Part shown: one piece after another, positions 23,950 through 35,200 of the stretch
Layout of the letters: every line of letters begins with the position of its first letter
Position numbering within the stretch: position 1 is the stretch's first letter
Source of the DNA: Clostridia bacterium
GTDB lineage: Bacteria; Bacillota; Clostridia; Oscillospirales; Acutalibacteraceae
Direction of reading: 5' to 3'
Length of the DNA stretch: 64,000 nt
Assembly: GCA_017416285.1 (NCBI GenBank)
Contig: JAFQCU010000003.1
Coordinates: 1-64,000, forward strand
The notes under the pieces: generated by a model
Told to the model about the DNA's origin: nothing
Database searches by the model: none
The model's input: the letters and a program-made list of their open reading frames with translations, nothing else
Program-made: the position numbers and the translations under genes

Positions 23950-25566
23950 ATGCAAAACCGCATTTGGTGGCGCTTTTTTGCACGCCGCAGCGCCATTTGT
24001 TATTTTGTACTTATTTTACTGTTTTTTGCCGGTTTTTTAAGGGTTGCAGTTATTGCACGAACCGACTATGCAGAGGTTTTAAAATCGCACGGCAGACTAA
24101 AGCTTGAAATAACAAATCTTCGTGGAACAATTTATGACTGTAATATGGTGCCGCTCACCAATAGAAAAACCAAAATTATTGCCGCAGTTTCACCCACTAA
24201 GCGAGCAAAGGATGCTTTAAAAACCGTGCTTTCAGATAAAGAGTATACCGATTTGTGCGAAAGGCTTGATAGCTCTGATAAGCCGGTACTTTGCGAACTG
24301 CCCGAAGAAGTGGTCTGCGACGGTATTATGTGCACAACCGTTTTTTATGATGACGAGCCTGTGCTTTCCCCACATACAATCGGTTATGTCAACAGTGATA
24401 ACAAAGGCATTAGCGGGATACAGGCTGCATATGACGATTTGCTTTACAGCAAAAATTCGGCATATTTTGCCTATGCTTGCGATGGCCTTGGCAATATTTT
24501 AAGCGGTGTTCAGGGTGAGATTTTTAATGATACCTCGGCCGTTGCAAACGGCGTTGTATCAACCCTTGATATCAATATTCAAAACATTATTGAAGAAACG
24601 GCAAACCCGCTAACCAAGGGGGCTGTCGTAGTTGCAGAAGCTGACACACTAAAAATCCGTGGCATTGTTTCACGACCAAATTTTGATAATTTGGATATTG
24701 CGAATTATTTAAATGACCCGTCTTCCCCACTTTTTAACCGTGCAATCAATAGCTATGCCGTTGGCTCGGCCTTTAAGCCGTGCGTTGCCGCTGCAGCCAT
24801 TGAAAATAACTTGGGAAATACAAAATACACCTGTATTGGTAATATGCAAATTATCGACCGTTTATTTAACTGTCACGAACGCACAGGTCACGGTTTTATG
24901 ACACTAGAGTATGCTTTGGCAAACTCCTGCAACACCTATTTCTTTAATTTGGCGCTTAAAACGGGTGGTAGCGGTGTTTATAAAATGGCGGACTCGCTTC
25001 ACTTTGGTAGAAAAATTAAGCTTTGTGACGGCGTTTATACGGCAAATTGTACTATTCCCCAAAAAGATAAATTACAAAACGAGGCACATCTGGCGAACTT
25101 TAGCATTGGTCAAGGTGATTTTACCGCATCTCCCGTTTCAATGCTGACGCTATATTCCGCTATTGCAAACGGTGGTAAATATCATATGCCAAGCCTTGTT
25201 GAGGGCACTTATAAGGAGGGTACCTTCACTAAATATAACAGCGGTTATCCCACCAAAGCAATGAATGAAGCTACCGCTGAAAGCTTAAAGAAATATCTGC
25301 AAACTGTTATAACCGAGGGTACGGGTGCCGCCGCACTACCGAAAACCGTTACCGCTGCCGGCAAAACCGCAACGGCACAAACAGGCAAGTTTGAAAACGG
25401 AAAAGAAATTTTATCGAGCTGGTTTTGTGGCTTTTTCCCTGCTGATAAACCAAAATATATAATTATCGTGTTTTGTGAAAATTCAAGCCTACAAACCGAA
25501 TCCTGCGCTGAAATTTTTGCAAAAACAGCTGATAAAATTGTCTCCCTTTCTGTTGACAAATATTAA
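23950..25566 (+). CDS. penicillin-binding protein transpeptidase
   Basis: A 538-residue class B-like PBP. It has a short cytoplasmic start, one membrane helix (FVLILLFFAGFLRVAVI) and a compact N-terminal region with NLRGTIYDCNMVPL. The transpeptidase domain has active-site S-x-x-K in VGSAFKPC and S-x-N in NSCNTYF. The third motif, normally KTG, reads KTA in AAGKTATAQTG. It is shorter than FtsI or SpoVD and lacks PASTA domains. It might serve division or sporulation wall synthesis; which one is undecided. The start is ATG 23950. Confidence 0.88.
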   Translation: MQNRIWWRFFARRSAICYFVLILLFFAGFLRVAVIARTDYAEVLKSHGRLKLEITNLRGTIYDCNMVPLTNRKTKIIAAVSPTKRAKDALKTVLSDKEYTDLCERLDSSDKPVLCELPEEVVCDGIMCTTVFYDDEPVLSPHTIGYVNSDNKGISGIQAAYDDLLYSKNSAYFAYACDGLGNILSGVQGEIFNDTSAVANGVVSTLDINIQNIIEETANPLTKGAVVVAEADTLKIRGIVSRPNFDNLDIANYLNDPSSPLFNRAINSYAVGSAFKPCVAAAAIENNLGNTKYTCIGNMQIIDRLFNCHERTGHGFMTLEYALANSCNTYFFNLALKTGGSGVYKMADSLHFGRKIKLCDGVYTANCTIPQKDKLQNEAHLANFSIGQGDFTASPVSMLTLYSAIANGGKYHMPSLVEGTYKEGTFTKYNSGYPTKAMNEATAESLKKYLQTVITEGTGAAALPKTVTAAGKTATAQTGKFENGKEILSSWFCGFFPADKPKYIIIVFCENSSLQTESCAEIFAKTADKIVSLSVDKY

Positions 25567-25581
25567 CTATAAGTATATAAT
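25553..25581 (+). promoter_or_regulatory. consensus promoter of alaS operon
   Basis: TTGACA (25553-25558), 17 nt, TATAAT (25576-25581). The -35 lies over the PBP stop region. Only about 35 nt of leader follow, so there is no room for a T-box. Confidence 0.85.
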
Positions 25582-25621
25582 AATAAAGTATGTTTAAATC
25601 TTAAAAAGGAATGTTTTTAAA

Positions 25622-28243
25622 ATGAAATGGACTTCACTTAACGACCTTAGAGAAAGCTATCTTTCATTCTTTGAATCAAAAGGGCATTTGCGCCTTGGCA
25701 GCTTTTCTTTGGTACCCAATAACGACAAATCCTTACTGCTCATAAATTCGGGTATGGCACCGATGAAAAAGTACTTTACAGGCGAGGTTACCCCTCCCCG
25801 TAACCGTGTTACCACCTGTCAAAAGTGCATCCGCACGCCTGACCTTGAACGTGTTGGTATTACCGCCCGCCATGGCACCTTTTTTGAAATGCTTGGTAAC
25901 TTCTCGTTCGGTGATTACTTTAAAAACGAAGCTATTCCGTGGGCTTGGGAGTATTTAACCAAAACACTTGAAATCCCCGAAGAACTTCTTTGGCCTTCGG
26001 TTTATGAAGAAGATGACGAAGCCTATGCTTTATGGCGTGACGTTATCGGCGTACCCGAAGAACGTATTGTAAGAATGGGTAAAGAAGATAATTTCTGGGA
26101 GCATGGTACTGGTCCTTGCGGTCCTTGTAGTGAAATCTATTTTGACCGTGGCGAAAAATACGGCTGTGGCAGCCCCGACTGTAAGCCCGGATGCGATTGC
26201 GACAGATATATGGAAATCTGGAACAACGTATTTTCACAGTTTAACAATATGGGTGACGGTACTTATACCGAGCTTGAACATAAAAACATTGATACAGGTA
26301 TGGGTCTTGAACGTCTTGCTTGCGTAATGCAGGGCGTTGACAATATGTTTGAGGTTGACACAATTAGAAACATTCTTGATAAGGTTTGCGCTATTTCGGG
26401 AAAAGTTTATGGCAAAGACCATTCTACCGACGTTTCTATTCGTGCTATTACCGACCATGCACGTGCCGCAACCTTTATGATAAGCGATGGTATTATCCCT
26501 TCAAACGAAGGTCGTGGTTACGTTTTAAGACGTATTATCCGACGTGCTGTACGTCACGGTAAGCTTATTGGTATCAACCGCCCCTTCTTTATGGAGCTTT
26601 GCGATACCGTTATTAACGAAAACAAATCGGGCTATCCTGAGCTTATCGAAAAGAAAGAGCTTATTACAAAGGTTATCACTAACGAAGAAGCATCCTTTAA
26701 CAAAACCGTTGACCAAGGTCTTTCAATGCTTGAAGCCCTTACCAAAAATGGAGGTATGCTTTCGGGTGAGGATGCATTCAAGCTTTACGATACCTACGGC
26801 TTCCCTGTTGATTTAACTAAAGATATTCTTGCCGAAAAAGGCATGACCCTTGATGAAGAAAAGTTCAAGGCTTGTATGGATGAACAGCGCCAAAAAGCAA
26901 GAAATGCACGTAAGGCATCTGACGGCGAAAGCTGGAAATCGAATGATTTGACCTTTGAAAATATTGAAGCTACCGAATTTTTGGGCTATACCGACAACAA
27001 GTGTGATGCCAAGGTTTTAGACATTGTTGTTGAAGGCGAACACACCTTAACAGCAACAAGCGGTAACAAAGCAATTATTGTTTTGGATAAAACCGTTTGC
27101 TATGCTGAAAGCGGCGGTCAGGTTGGTGACAGCGGTGTTATTACTGCTGACGGCTTTACCTTTAACATTTACGACGTTAAGAAGAATTCAAGCGGTATTT
27201 TCACCCACTTTGGTACTGTTGAAAACGGCGAAATTGCGGTTGACAGCGCTGTTAGTGTTGAAATTGATAACGTTAAGCGTGCGGCTATCCGCCGTAATCA
27301 CACAGCCGCCCACCTTTTACAGGCAGGTCTTCGTGCTGTACTTGGCACTCACGTTGAGCAGGCAGGTCAGCTTGTAAACGAAAAGGCAGTTCGTTTTGAC
27401 TTTACCCACTTCTCTGCCCTTTCAAGTGATGAAATCGCAAAGGTTGAAGCATTTGTAAACAACGCTATTTTAAGCGGTATTGAGGTTATGAATAAAGAAA
27501 TGCCTATTGCTGAAGCTAAAAAGCTTGGCGCAATGGCGCTTTTCGGTGAAAAATATGGCGAGGTTGTTCGTGTTGTTGCAGCGGCCGATACTTCGGTTGA
27601 GCTTTGCGGCGGTACCCACGTTGACAACACCTCAAAAATCGGTCTTTTCCACATTGTGAGTGAAAGCAGCGTTGCCGCAGGTGTTCGCCGTATTGAAGCG
27701 GTTACAGGTAACGGCGTATTAAACGTTTTATATAACAACATAGCACTTGCAAATGAAACCGCAAGCATTATTAAAGCACAAAACGCAAATGAAATTGCAA
27801 AGCGTGCTACCGCTGTTATGGCAGAGCTTAAAGAAACACAGCGCTTGCTCGAAAAAGCCGAAGCCAAGCTTGCCGGCGGTAAGCTTGATGATATTTTAGC
27901 TAAAGCAGTTATGGTTGACAGCATTAAGGTTGCAGTTGCCAAAATTGACGGCACAGCTGACGATTTACGCAAAATGACCGACACTGTAAAAGCTGAAAAT
28001 GATGACACCGTTATCGTTTTAGCTGCTGTAAACGGTGAAAAGCTAACCTTCTGTGCGGCTTGCGGCAAAACAGCAGTTGCAAATGGTGCTCACGCCGGTA
28101 ACTTAGTTCGTGAAATTGCTAAAATTTGCGGTGGTAACGGCGGCGGTAAGCCCGACAGCGCAATGGCAGGCGGTAAAGATGCTTCTAAAGTAGAAGAAGC
28201 ACTCGGCAATGTTCCCGCTATTTTAAAGGAGATGCTTAAATAA
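25622..28243 (+). CDS. alaS: alanyl-tRNA synthetase
   Basis: An 873-residue enzyme charging tRNA-Ala. The class II catalytic core is seen in GTFFEMLGNFSFGDYFK and GLERLACVMQG. The editing domain has HTAAHLL (H-x3-H) and CGGTHV (C-x3-H) zinc motifs. The C-Ala oligomerisation domain includes GGGGKPD-like NGGGKPDSAMAGGKD near the end. Full length and intact. The next gene starts on the base after its stop codon. Confidence 0.98.
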   Translation: MKWTSLNDLRESYLSFFESKGHLRLGSFSLVPNNDKSLLLINSGMAPMKKYFTGEVTPPRNRVTTCQKCIRTPDLERVGITARHGTFFEMLGNFSFGDYFKNEAIPWAWEYLTKTLEIPEELLWPSVYEEDDEAYALWRDVIGVPEERIVRMGKEDNFWEHGTGPCGPCSEIYFDRGEKYGCGSPDCKPGCDCDRYMEIWNNVFSQFNNMGDGTYTELEHKNIDTGMGLERLACVMQGVDNMFEVDTIRNILDKVCAISGKVYGKDHSTDVSIRAITDHARAATFMISDGIIPSNEGRGYVLRRIIRRAVRHGKLIGINRPFFMELCDTVINENKSGYPELIEKKELITKVITNEEASFNKTVDQGLSMLEALTKNGGMLSGEDAFKLYDTYGFPVDLTKDILAEKGMTLDEEKFKACMDEQRQKARNARKASDGESWKSNDLTFENIEATEFLGYTDNKCDAKVLDIVVEGEHTLTATSGNKAIIVLDKTVCYAESGGQVGDSGVITADGFTFNIYDVKKNSSGIFTHFGTVENGEIAVDSAVSVEIDNVKRAAIRRNHTAAHLLQAGLRAVLGTHVEQAGQLVNEKAVRFDFTHFSALSSDEIAKVEAFVNNAILSGIEVMNKEMPIAEAKKLGAMALFGEKYGEVVRVVAAADTSVELCGGTHVDNTSKIGLFHIVSESSVAAGVRRIEAVTGNGVLNVLYNNIALANETASIIKAQNANEIAKRATAVMAELKETQRLLEKAEAKLAGGKLDDILAKAVMVDSIKVAVAKIDGTADDLRKMTDTVKAENDDTVIVLAAVNGEKLTFCAACGKTAVANGAHAGNLVREIAKICGGNGGGKPDSAMAGGKDASKVEEALGNVPAILKEMLK

Positions 28244-28585
28244 ATGAACGATTGTTTATTTTGCAAAATAATAAAGGGTGAAATCCCCTCTACAAAGGTT
28301 TACGAGGACGAATTCGTTTATGCTTTTTTAGATATCGACCCTCAAGCACCTTTCCATGCGGTAATAGTTCCAAAAATTCACATTAAATCTACAGATGAAA
28401 TTAGCGGCGAAAACAGTATGTATATTGCTAAAATTTTTGAAGCGGTTGCAAAAATTGCAAAATATGAAAATTTGGAAAACGGTTACCGTGTTGTAAACAA
28501 CTGTGGTGTTGATGGCGGTCAGACCGTTGGTCACATTCATTTTCATCTATTAGCAAGAAGAAATCTTCAGTGGCCTCCCGGCTGA
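28244..28585 (+). CDS. hinT: HIT-family nucleotide hydrolase (HinT-like)
   Basis: A 113-residue histidine-triad protein. It begins DCLFCKIIKGEIPSTKVYED, and the triad is GHIHFHLLARR near the C-terminus (H-x-H-x-H). HinT proteins hydrolyse AMP-lysine and other adenosine phosphoramidates, including products of aminoacyl-adenylates. Its position directly after alaS (TAA followed at once by ATG) fits that substrate class, but the link is inference. Confidence 0.95.
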   Translation: MNDCLFCKIIKGEIPSTKVYEDEFVYAFLDIDPQAPFHAVIVPKIHIKSTDEISGENSMYIAKIFEAVAKIAKYENLENGYRVVNNCGVDGGQTVGHIHFHLLARRNLQWPPG

Positions 28586-28607
28586 TAAATTTTAAGGAGA
28601 TAATAAT

Positions 28608-29147
28608 ATGTCTGAATTTTACACTTTAAAAATTGCAGGTCTTGAAAGAAAGCTTGAAAAATTCCCTGTAAGCGATAAATTGGATATTGCAGCTTTCATT
28701 ATTTTTGGTGACGTTGAGCTTACAGTTAAGGCAAGCGAGGAATTGCTTAAAAAGCTCCCCGAATTTGACGTCATCATTACACCCGAAGCAAAGAGTATTC
28801 CCATTGCTTACGAAATGTCACGCCAATCGGGTAAGCCTTACATAATTGCACGTAAGGGTGTTAAGGTTTATATGCGTAACCCGCTTTCTGTTTCGGTTAA
28901 TTCAATCACCACACAGAACGAACAGCATTTATACCTTGGCGAAACCGAAGTTAATATGATTAAGGGCAAAAAGGTGCTTATCGTTGATGATGTTATCAGC
29001 ACCGGTGAATCACTTACCGCAGTAAGAAACCTTATTACTGCTGCAGGCGCTATTGAAGCCGCTTCTTGTGCATTCTTAGCTGAGGGTGATGCTGCTGACC
29101 GTGATGATATCATCTTCCTTGAAAAGCTTCCCCTTTTCTTTAAATAA
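28608..29147 (+). CDS. phosphoribosyltransferase, adenine-PRTase-like
   Basis: A 179-residue type I phosphoribosyltransferase. The PRPP loop is VLIVDDVISTGESLTA, preceded by PEAKSIPIAYEMSRQSGKPY and an IARKGVKVYM hood region, the arrangement of adenine or xanthine PRTases. The length suits Apt, yet the purine-specificity residues cannot be judged by eye. GGAG precedes ATG 28608. It probably shares the alaS transcript and ends at a strong terminator. Confidence 0.85.
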   Translation: MSEFYTLKIAGLERKLEKFPVSDKLDIAAFIIFGDVELTVKASEELLKKLPEFDVIITPEAKSIPIAYEMSRQSGKPYIIARKGVKVYMRNPLSVSVNSITTQNEQHLYLGETEVNMIKGKKVLIVDDVISTGESLTAVRNLITAAGAIEAASCAFLAEGDAADRDDIIFLEKLPLFFK

Positions 29148-29162
29148 TTTACTTTAAAATTA

Positions 29163-29196
29163 AAAACCTCGTGGATTTCTCCACGAGGTTTTATTT
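29163..29196. terminator. bidirectional terminator between PRTase and adhesin genes
   Basis: A 13-bp stem (AAAACCTCGTGGA/TCCACGAGGTTTT, 29163-29192) with a 4-nt loop and flanking A/T tracts. Confidence 0.92.
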
Positions 29197-29204
29197 TGCT
29201 TTAA

Positions 29205-32200
29205 TTATGCAATTTTCTTTTTGTTAAAGATTGCAAGTGCAAGTGCGATACCGCCGCTAATAACCATTAGCATAAACCAAACTGCTATATTGACTGTATC
29301 ATTAGTCTGCGGAATTTCAGGGGTAAAGGTGTTTTCAAAAACTGCCTTATCAACCTTGCCATCAGCATTGCTGTAAACAATCTCAACCTCGAACAAGCCT
29401 TCGCCGCCGTCCTTAACGATTACGGTTACGGTATATTCGGTAGCATCGTAAGTGAAGCCCTTAACCTTTTCATTTAATTCCTTAATAGTATAAACGTAAG
29501 TGCCTGCTTCGGTAATATTAAGCTTTGAGAAAACAACCTTGCCATTCTTATCGTTCTTAACGCTTTCAATAAGATTGTCGTCTTTATCGTAAAGCTCAAA
29601 GGTAAAGTCATCACCCTTAAGCTCGGCGCCGTTAAGGTTCTTTTCAGCTTCGATGGTGATATCGGTCGGGTCGATTGTATAGGCATTGTTAAATACAACT
29701 GCATCTTCAACCTTGCCGTTTACAGTAGCACCATCAACCTTAACCTCTGCTAAAAGCTGACCTTCGCCATTGTCAGTAACAATAACTTCAATCTGATATA
29801 TGTGCTTATCGGTTGTAATACCCTTGCCGTCAAGCTCATCTTCAACTATTACGTAACGATATGTGCCAACAGCTGTAAAGGTCATTTCGGTAAAGGTAAT
29901 GATACCGGTAGCATTGTCAATCTTCACAAGCTTAAAGTTGTCATCTAAAACCTTGATTTGTGCGAAGTTGGGACCTGCTTCATAAAGGTCAAACTTGAAT
30001 TCGCCGTCAACAATTTCTCTGCCCGAAAGCTTTTTGGTGGCTTTAAGGGTTACCTTAACTTCTTTTGCAGCGTAAAGGTTTTCGAATTTAACCTTATTAG
30101 CAATATCAGCAACTGCGGTTTCAACATCATCAACGTAAAGCTTATAATCATAATAACCGTCTAAATCAGCATCAGCAGATACAACAACCTTTATTGCATA
30201 AACCTTTGTTGAATAGGTCACGCCACCCAAGTTACCCTTAACTTCTTTAACGGTATAGTTATAAGTTCCAACAGCATCAAACTTTAACGCATCGAATACT
30301 ACCATACCATTGGCATTGTTCTTCTTGGTGTCAATTAAGGTGCCATCTTTATAAAGCTGGAAGCTGAATTCGCCGTTTACAATATCTCTGCCCGAAAGCT
30401 CTTTCTTAGCGGTAATAATGATTTCCGCATCGTCAGGGGTATAAACGTTATTGAATTCTGCAACGTTCACATTGGCATTGCCAAGCGAATACACAACAGA
30501 CTTATCAAAATATCCCTTACCCATATTGTCTGCAATGGTAACTGTTACGGTATATTCCCTATTATCATAAGTAATATACTGTGAATTACCCGCAATTTCT
30601 TTTATTGTGTAGGTATATGTGCCTGCCTTATTATAGGTGAGCTTTTTAAATACAACCTTACCGTCTGCACCGTTCTTTGCAGTATCAATTTGAACACCGT
30701 TTTCAAAGAGTGCAAAGGTAAATTCGTTAGCGGTAAGATTCTTGCCGCTTAAGGTCTTGAACGCTTCAAGAGTCACGTCAATAGGCTCAACTGTGTACTT
30801 ATTGTTAAATACGATTGCATCTTCAATATTACCTGTAACAGTTGCGCCGTCAACCTTGATTTCAGCAACAAGCTTGCCTTCGCCATTGTCGGTAACAATT
30901 ACAGTAATTTCATATTTATGCGTATCAACCGTGATACCTTCACCGTTTACTTCATCTTCCAAGATAACAAAGCTATAAGTTCCGGTTGTGCCAAAGGTCT
31001 GATTTGCGAAAGTAATAATACCTGTATTAGCATCCTTCTTAACAACAAGCCTGTTATCATCAATAAGCTTATCGAGCGAGAAGTCAGACTTAGCGCTGTA
31101 AAGGTCGAACTTAAATTCACCATTTTGAAGCTCACGGCCTGTCAGCTTCTTTGTAGCCTTAAAGGTAACGCTTACCTCATCTGCCGCATAGGTGTTTACA
31201 AACTTAATGGCATTTTTAATATTTGTTGTTTCGTTATTATCGATATAAACAACCACATCAAGCTTGCCATCATTATTTGCATCATCACTTACAACAACCT
31301 TAACAGCATAAGCCTTGGTATCATATTCGATACCGCCCAAATTGCCCTTCTTTTCCTTTACGGTATAATTGTAAGTACCAACTTCATCAAAGGTCAATTT
31401 TTCAAATGCAAAATCACCGTTTGCTCCGTTGGTTGCGTCATCAAGTAAGGTATTGCCGTTGTAAAGCTCAAAGGTGAACTCGCCAGACTTAAGGTCTCTG
31501 CCATCTAATACCTTGTTACCCTCAATTACAACTTCGGCAGCGGCGGGGTTATAAATGTTTGTAAAGGTTAGGTTAACACCCTGTGAGGTGTTATTTTCAT
31601 AATCAACCAAAGCGGTGATTGTACCGTCAAGATTATCAACGATTCGTATTGTTACGTCGTAAACTACGGGGTCATAGTTCATACCCAAAAGTTTGTCTTC
31701 AGGTACAATTTCCTTAATTTTAAAGTTATACGATTTGCCAACAACGGTTGCGGGGAAAGAAAGATTAATTGAAGTCTTACCGTTTGCATCAGTCGGGAGC
31801 GAGGTTACAATGGGTTCGGTACCATCAGTAGTAAATAAACCGAAAATGTAACCGTCTTTACCTTTACCTGTGCCAGCATTATCAACAACGGTTTTATCAA
31901 TGCTTATAACAAGCTCATCAGCGCCGGTTGGTGCATAAACGTTGTTAAAGTCGATATCAACAACATTAACACCATTTGACTGACTAACCACAGCCGGTGC
32001 GGTAGCAGTAACGGATGAAACCTCTAGCTTACCGTCCATAGTAGCATCGGTTACAACAACGCTGAAATAACGATAGAACTCGTCATAAGTCACACCACCG
32101 ATTTTATCAGTAGGTATAACCTCATACACACGGAAATTATAGGTTCCAGCCTTGGTTAAAACAATATTCTTAAGGTCAGCATCGTTTGCAAAATCAAATT

Positions 32201-35200
32201 TATAATCTTTAGAAGCATTGCTAAAGCTTACTTTACGGGTATCCCCAAGTGCAATCCACTCGGCGCCATTTTGCATTTCAAGTACGAATTCAAATTCGTC
32301 CCCTGCTTTCCAATCACGGCCATTTAAAATTTTGGTGCCCGTCACAACCAAAGCAGGATTAACAGCATCGGGTGTATAATCGTTAATAAAGTGCGCCGTT
32401 GCAACAACTGTGTTTTGTGCAGTTATTTCAACCTCATTCTGCTGAGGCGCAAATCCCGCAGGTAAACTATCTACAATTTCATTGACAACATAAACGCCTT
32501 CAGCAAGACCTGAAATCGTATGTGATTGACCAGCCTTTATTTTAAAGGTTTGCCGTGCAGAATAATTGCCTTTGGGGTAAACCTCAAATTCAAATTCGTG
32601 ATCGGTATTATAAGGAATATTTGCATCATGGTTTACTTCCTTGGAAACAACGATTGTACCATCGTTAACAACAAGAGTATTTTCAAATTCTATAGTAACG
32701 AGTTTATCGGCAACAATAGTTGTATTAATTCCATTAGATACAGTTGAAAGCTTAACATCATCAACCGTAAGTTTACTTACCTTGTATTCGCCGTTAATTT
32801 GTTCCTCCATATAGATAACAGAGCCTGCATCTATACCGAGTAGATAAACCGACTCGTTCGCTTTTAATTCAACAGTCAGCTTGCCGCCGCTCACCTTAGG
32901 CTCTACTTTCTTAATATTGCCGTTAACATCCTCATGATAAATGATTGTGGTCGAAAGATCAAAGCCGTTACTTTCAATTTCAAAAGTAAACGCCTCGGTT
33001 GTGCCAAAAAGTGTATCGTCTACAACTTTCGAAAGCTTAATACCTTGAGGTATATCAACTGCGATACGACCATTATTACCAAGGAACGAGCCAACGTGAA
33101 TATGGCTGTGTGTGGTTTCGGTTTGAATTACAGGATAACGAACATAGTCAAGTGTTCCTGTGCTGTTTTTAGACTTTTCAAGATTATATGGCTCAAGCAC
33201 ACGGTGAACAGTACCTGCAGGAACGTCCCAGCTATTGTCGGCATTTTTGCAATCATCAGTTAATGCCTTAATAGTTTCATTTGACATTGCTTCATATTTC
33301 CACTCAATTTTAGCAGGTGTTTTACCTTCAATGGTTAAACCATTGCCAACAAACACACCATATTTACGGAAATAGGTTCTGCCATCACTTGTTGTGGGCT
33401 TTGCGCCCTTATAAAGCTCATAACCGTTACCGCTTTCAACATAAACGGCGGTTTCTTCGGAATAATAATATCTTTCGTTTTGAGCAGATGGAGCGAAGAA
33501 AACCAACGTATTATGTGAATTGTTGGGGTTTTGATGGGTTAATTCATCATCATCCCACCAGTTGGTATAGAAATAATATTTTCCGTCATCTGAAACACCG
33601 TCATTATTTTCATCAATAATGTGTGCTTTCTTATCGGTTACCATTTCATTAAGATTAATAGGATTAATTCCTTCAAAAAGACCAACTTCAAAAACAAGGC
33701 GAATAGGATCAGCAGGGTTATATTGAATGCTGATATCGGTTGCTTCCTCTAACGAGTCACCCGTAAGATTGATTTCATAAGTAGTAACCGGAATTAAGGA
33801 TGCGGGTATACGCCAAATAACAGAGGTATTACCATCAGAAATACGGGTGTGCACCTGTGTTGAAATATACATAAGATTTGTATCAGTATATTCACCCTTT
33901 ATAGCACCCAATAGACCATATGATTTATTAATATATACCGCTTTCACACCGTTAATTTCGGGAATATCCTCAGCGGTATGGCCATCGTGCCAGTGGCCCA
34001 TAAAATTGCCGTCTTCATCAGCATACCAACCAATGTAGTTCGACCACTTACCATCCCACGCACGAAGCTGATATGTGTTGTATGCGCTATTAATAAGGTC
34101 ACGTGCAACTCTTACGTCGGTTATACCGATACGTTGCTGCACAGCCCATACAAGGTTGTTGCCCAAATCGGAATAGCTGCCGTCGGGATTAAAGAATACA
34201 CTATCATCGCCCGTAAAGTTTTCTGCAAGGTGCTGACCTGTATAGAAGGTGTTACCAAGCATAAGCCCCTTTACGTCCTTAACGTCCATATAGTGACCTA
34301 TATCGTCCACAAATTCAACGTAGCCTTCATGGTCGTGCAAACCATTTTGAACAAGTGTGGGATAATATAACGACTGAATAATAATCTGTTTTACAATCGC
34401 ATCAAACGCTGCTGTAAGCTCATTAGCGTTACTTGCGGGGAAATATTTGCTTACGTAATTCTTTTGCTCAACCGAGCTAATTTCACTAATCTTTCTAACC
34501 GAGGTATTGTTGCCGTTCGAATTCCTGTCAAAAATCATATTTGATCCGTTTTCGGTTGCAACGTAATCTTCCCAAAGCTCATCTGTAGTATCAAATGCTT
34601 TCGGATCCAAAACTGCGCTAGAAAGTGATTGATTGTTTTTGCCAAGACCCAAAGTATAGAATAACGGTTTGGCGGCTTCATAATGTCCGTCAACCTTATT
34701 TAACACATATGCCGAAGTAAGCTGATTAACAAAATCAATGGCGTCCTGCAAAGTGCTGTCATTAACGGTTGTGCCGTCACCTAAATTAGATGTGCCTAAA
34801 CCAACGGTATTATTGTTATTATTTAAGCCCGCAAAATTGTTAGTGGCAGCGGTGGGCAAACCGTCAGACATTAAAACAAAAATAGGTGTGCGTGCTGCAC
34901 CTGCTTGATGCTGACCATCAGGTATAACCGTTTCGGTCTGCGCTATAAATTCCTCATAAGCAAAGAATACACCGTTTTGAATATAAGTACCGCCGTTAAC
35001 GTTCTTCGAAGTGGTAGGCATGGTTCTGTTTTCAGAATTCTTAACGTTGCCGTTCACCTGAACACTATTTCCGCTTTGGATGATAAACTTACCTCTGTTA
35101 TTACCGGATGTGGGTGCGGTATAACGATCAAGCGGTAATAAAAGTGTTGCAGTATTACCCGAAGAATTTCCCTGCTGCGAACTGCCCGAATATAAAACAA

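Noticed and set aside
25582..25621. T-box leader for alaS.
   Set aside because: Too little space between the consensus promoter and the start codon.
27367..28068. A 233-codon open frame on the minus strand inside alaS.
   Set aside because: It is antisense to a full-length, well-conserved alaS, has no ribosome site, and its composition is the Ser/Ala/Leu pattern of a shadow frame.
30918..31448. A 176-codon plus-strand frame within the adhesin gene.
   Set aside because: It lies opposite the repeated domains, has no promoter or ribosome site, and is explained by the base composition of the sense gene.
29330..32400. Repetitive DNA as a CRISPR array.
   Set aside because: Repeats are over 300 bp, diverged and in frame within one coding sequence; there are no short identical repeats with unique spacers.
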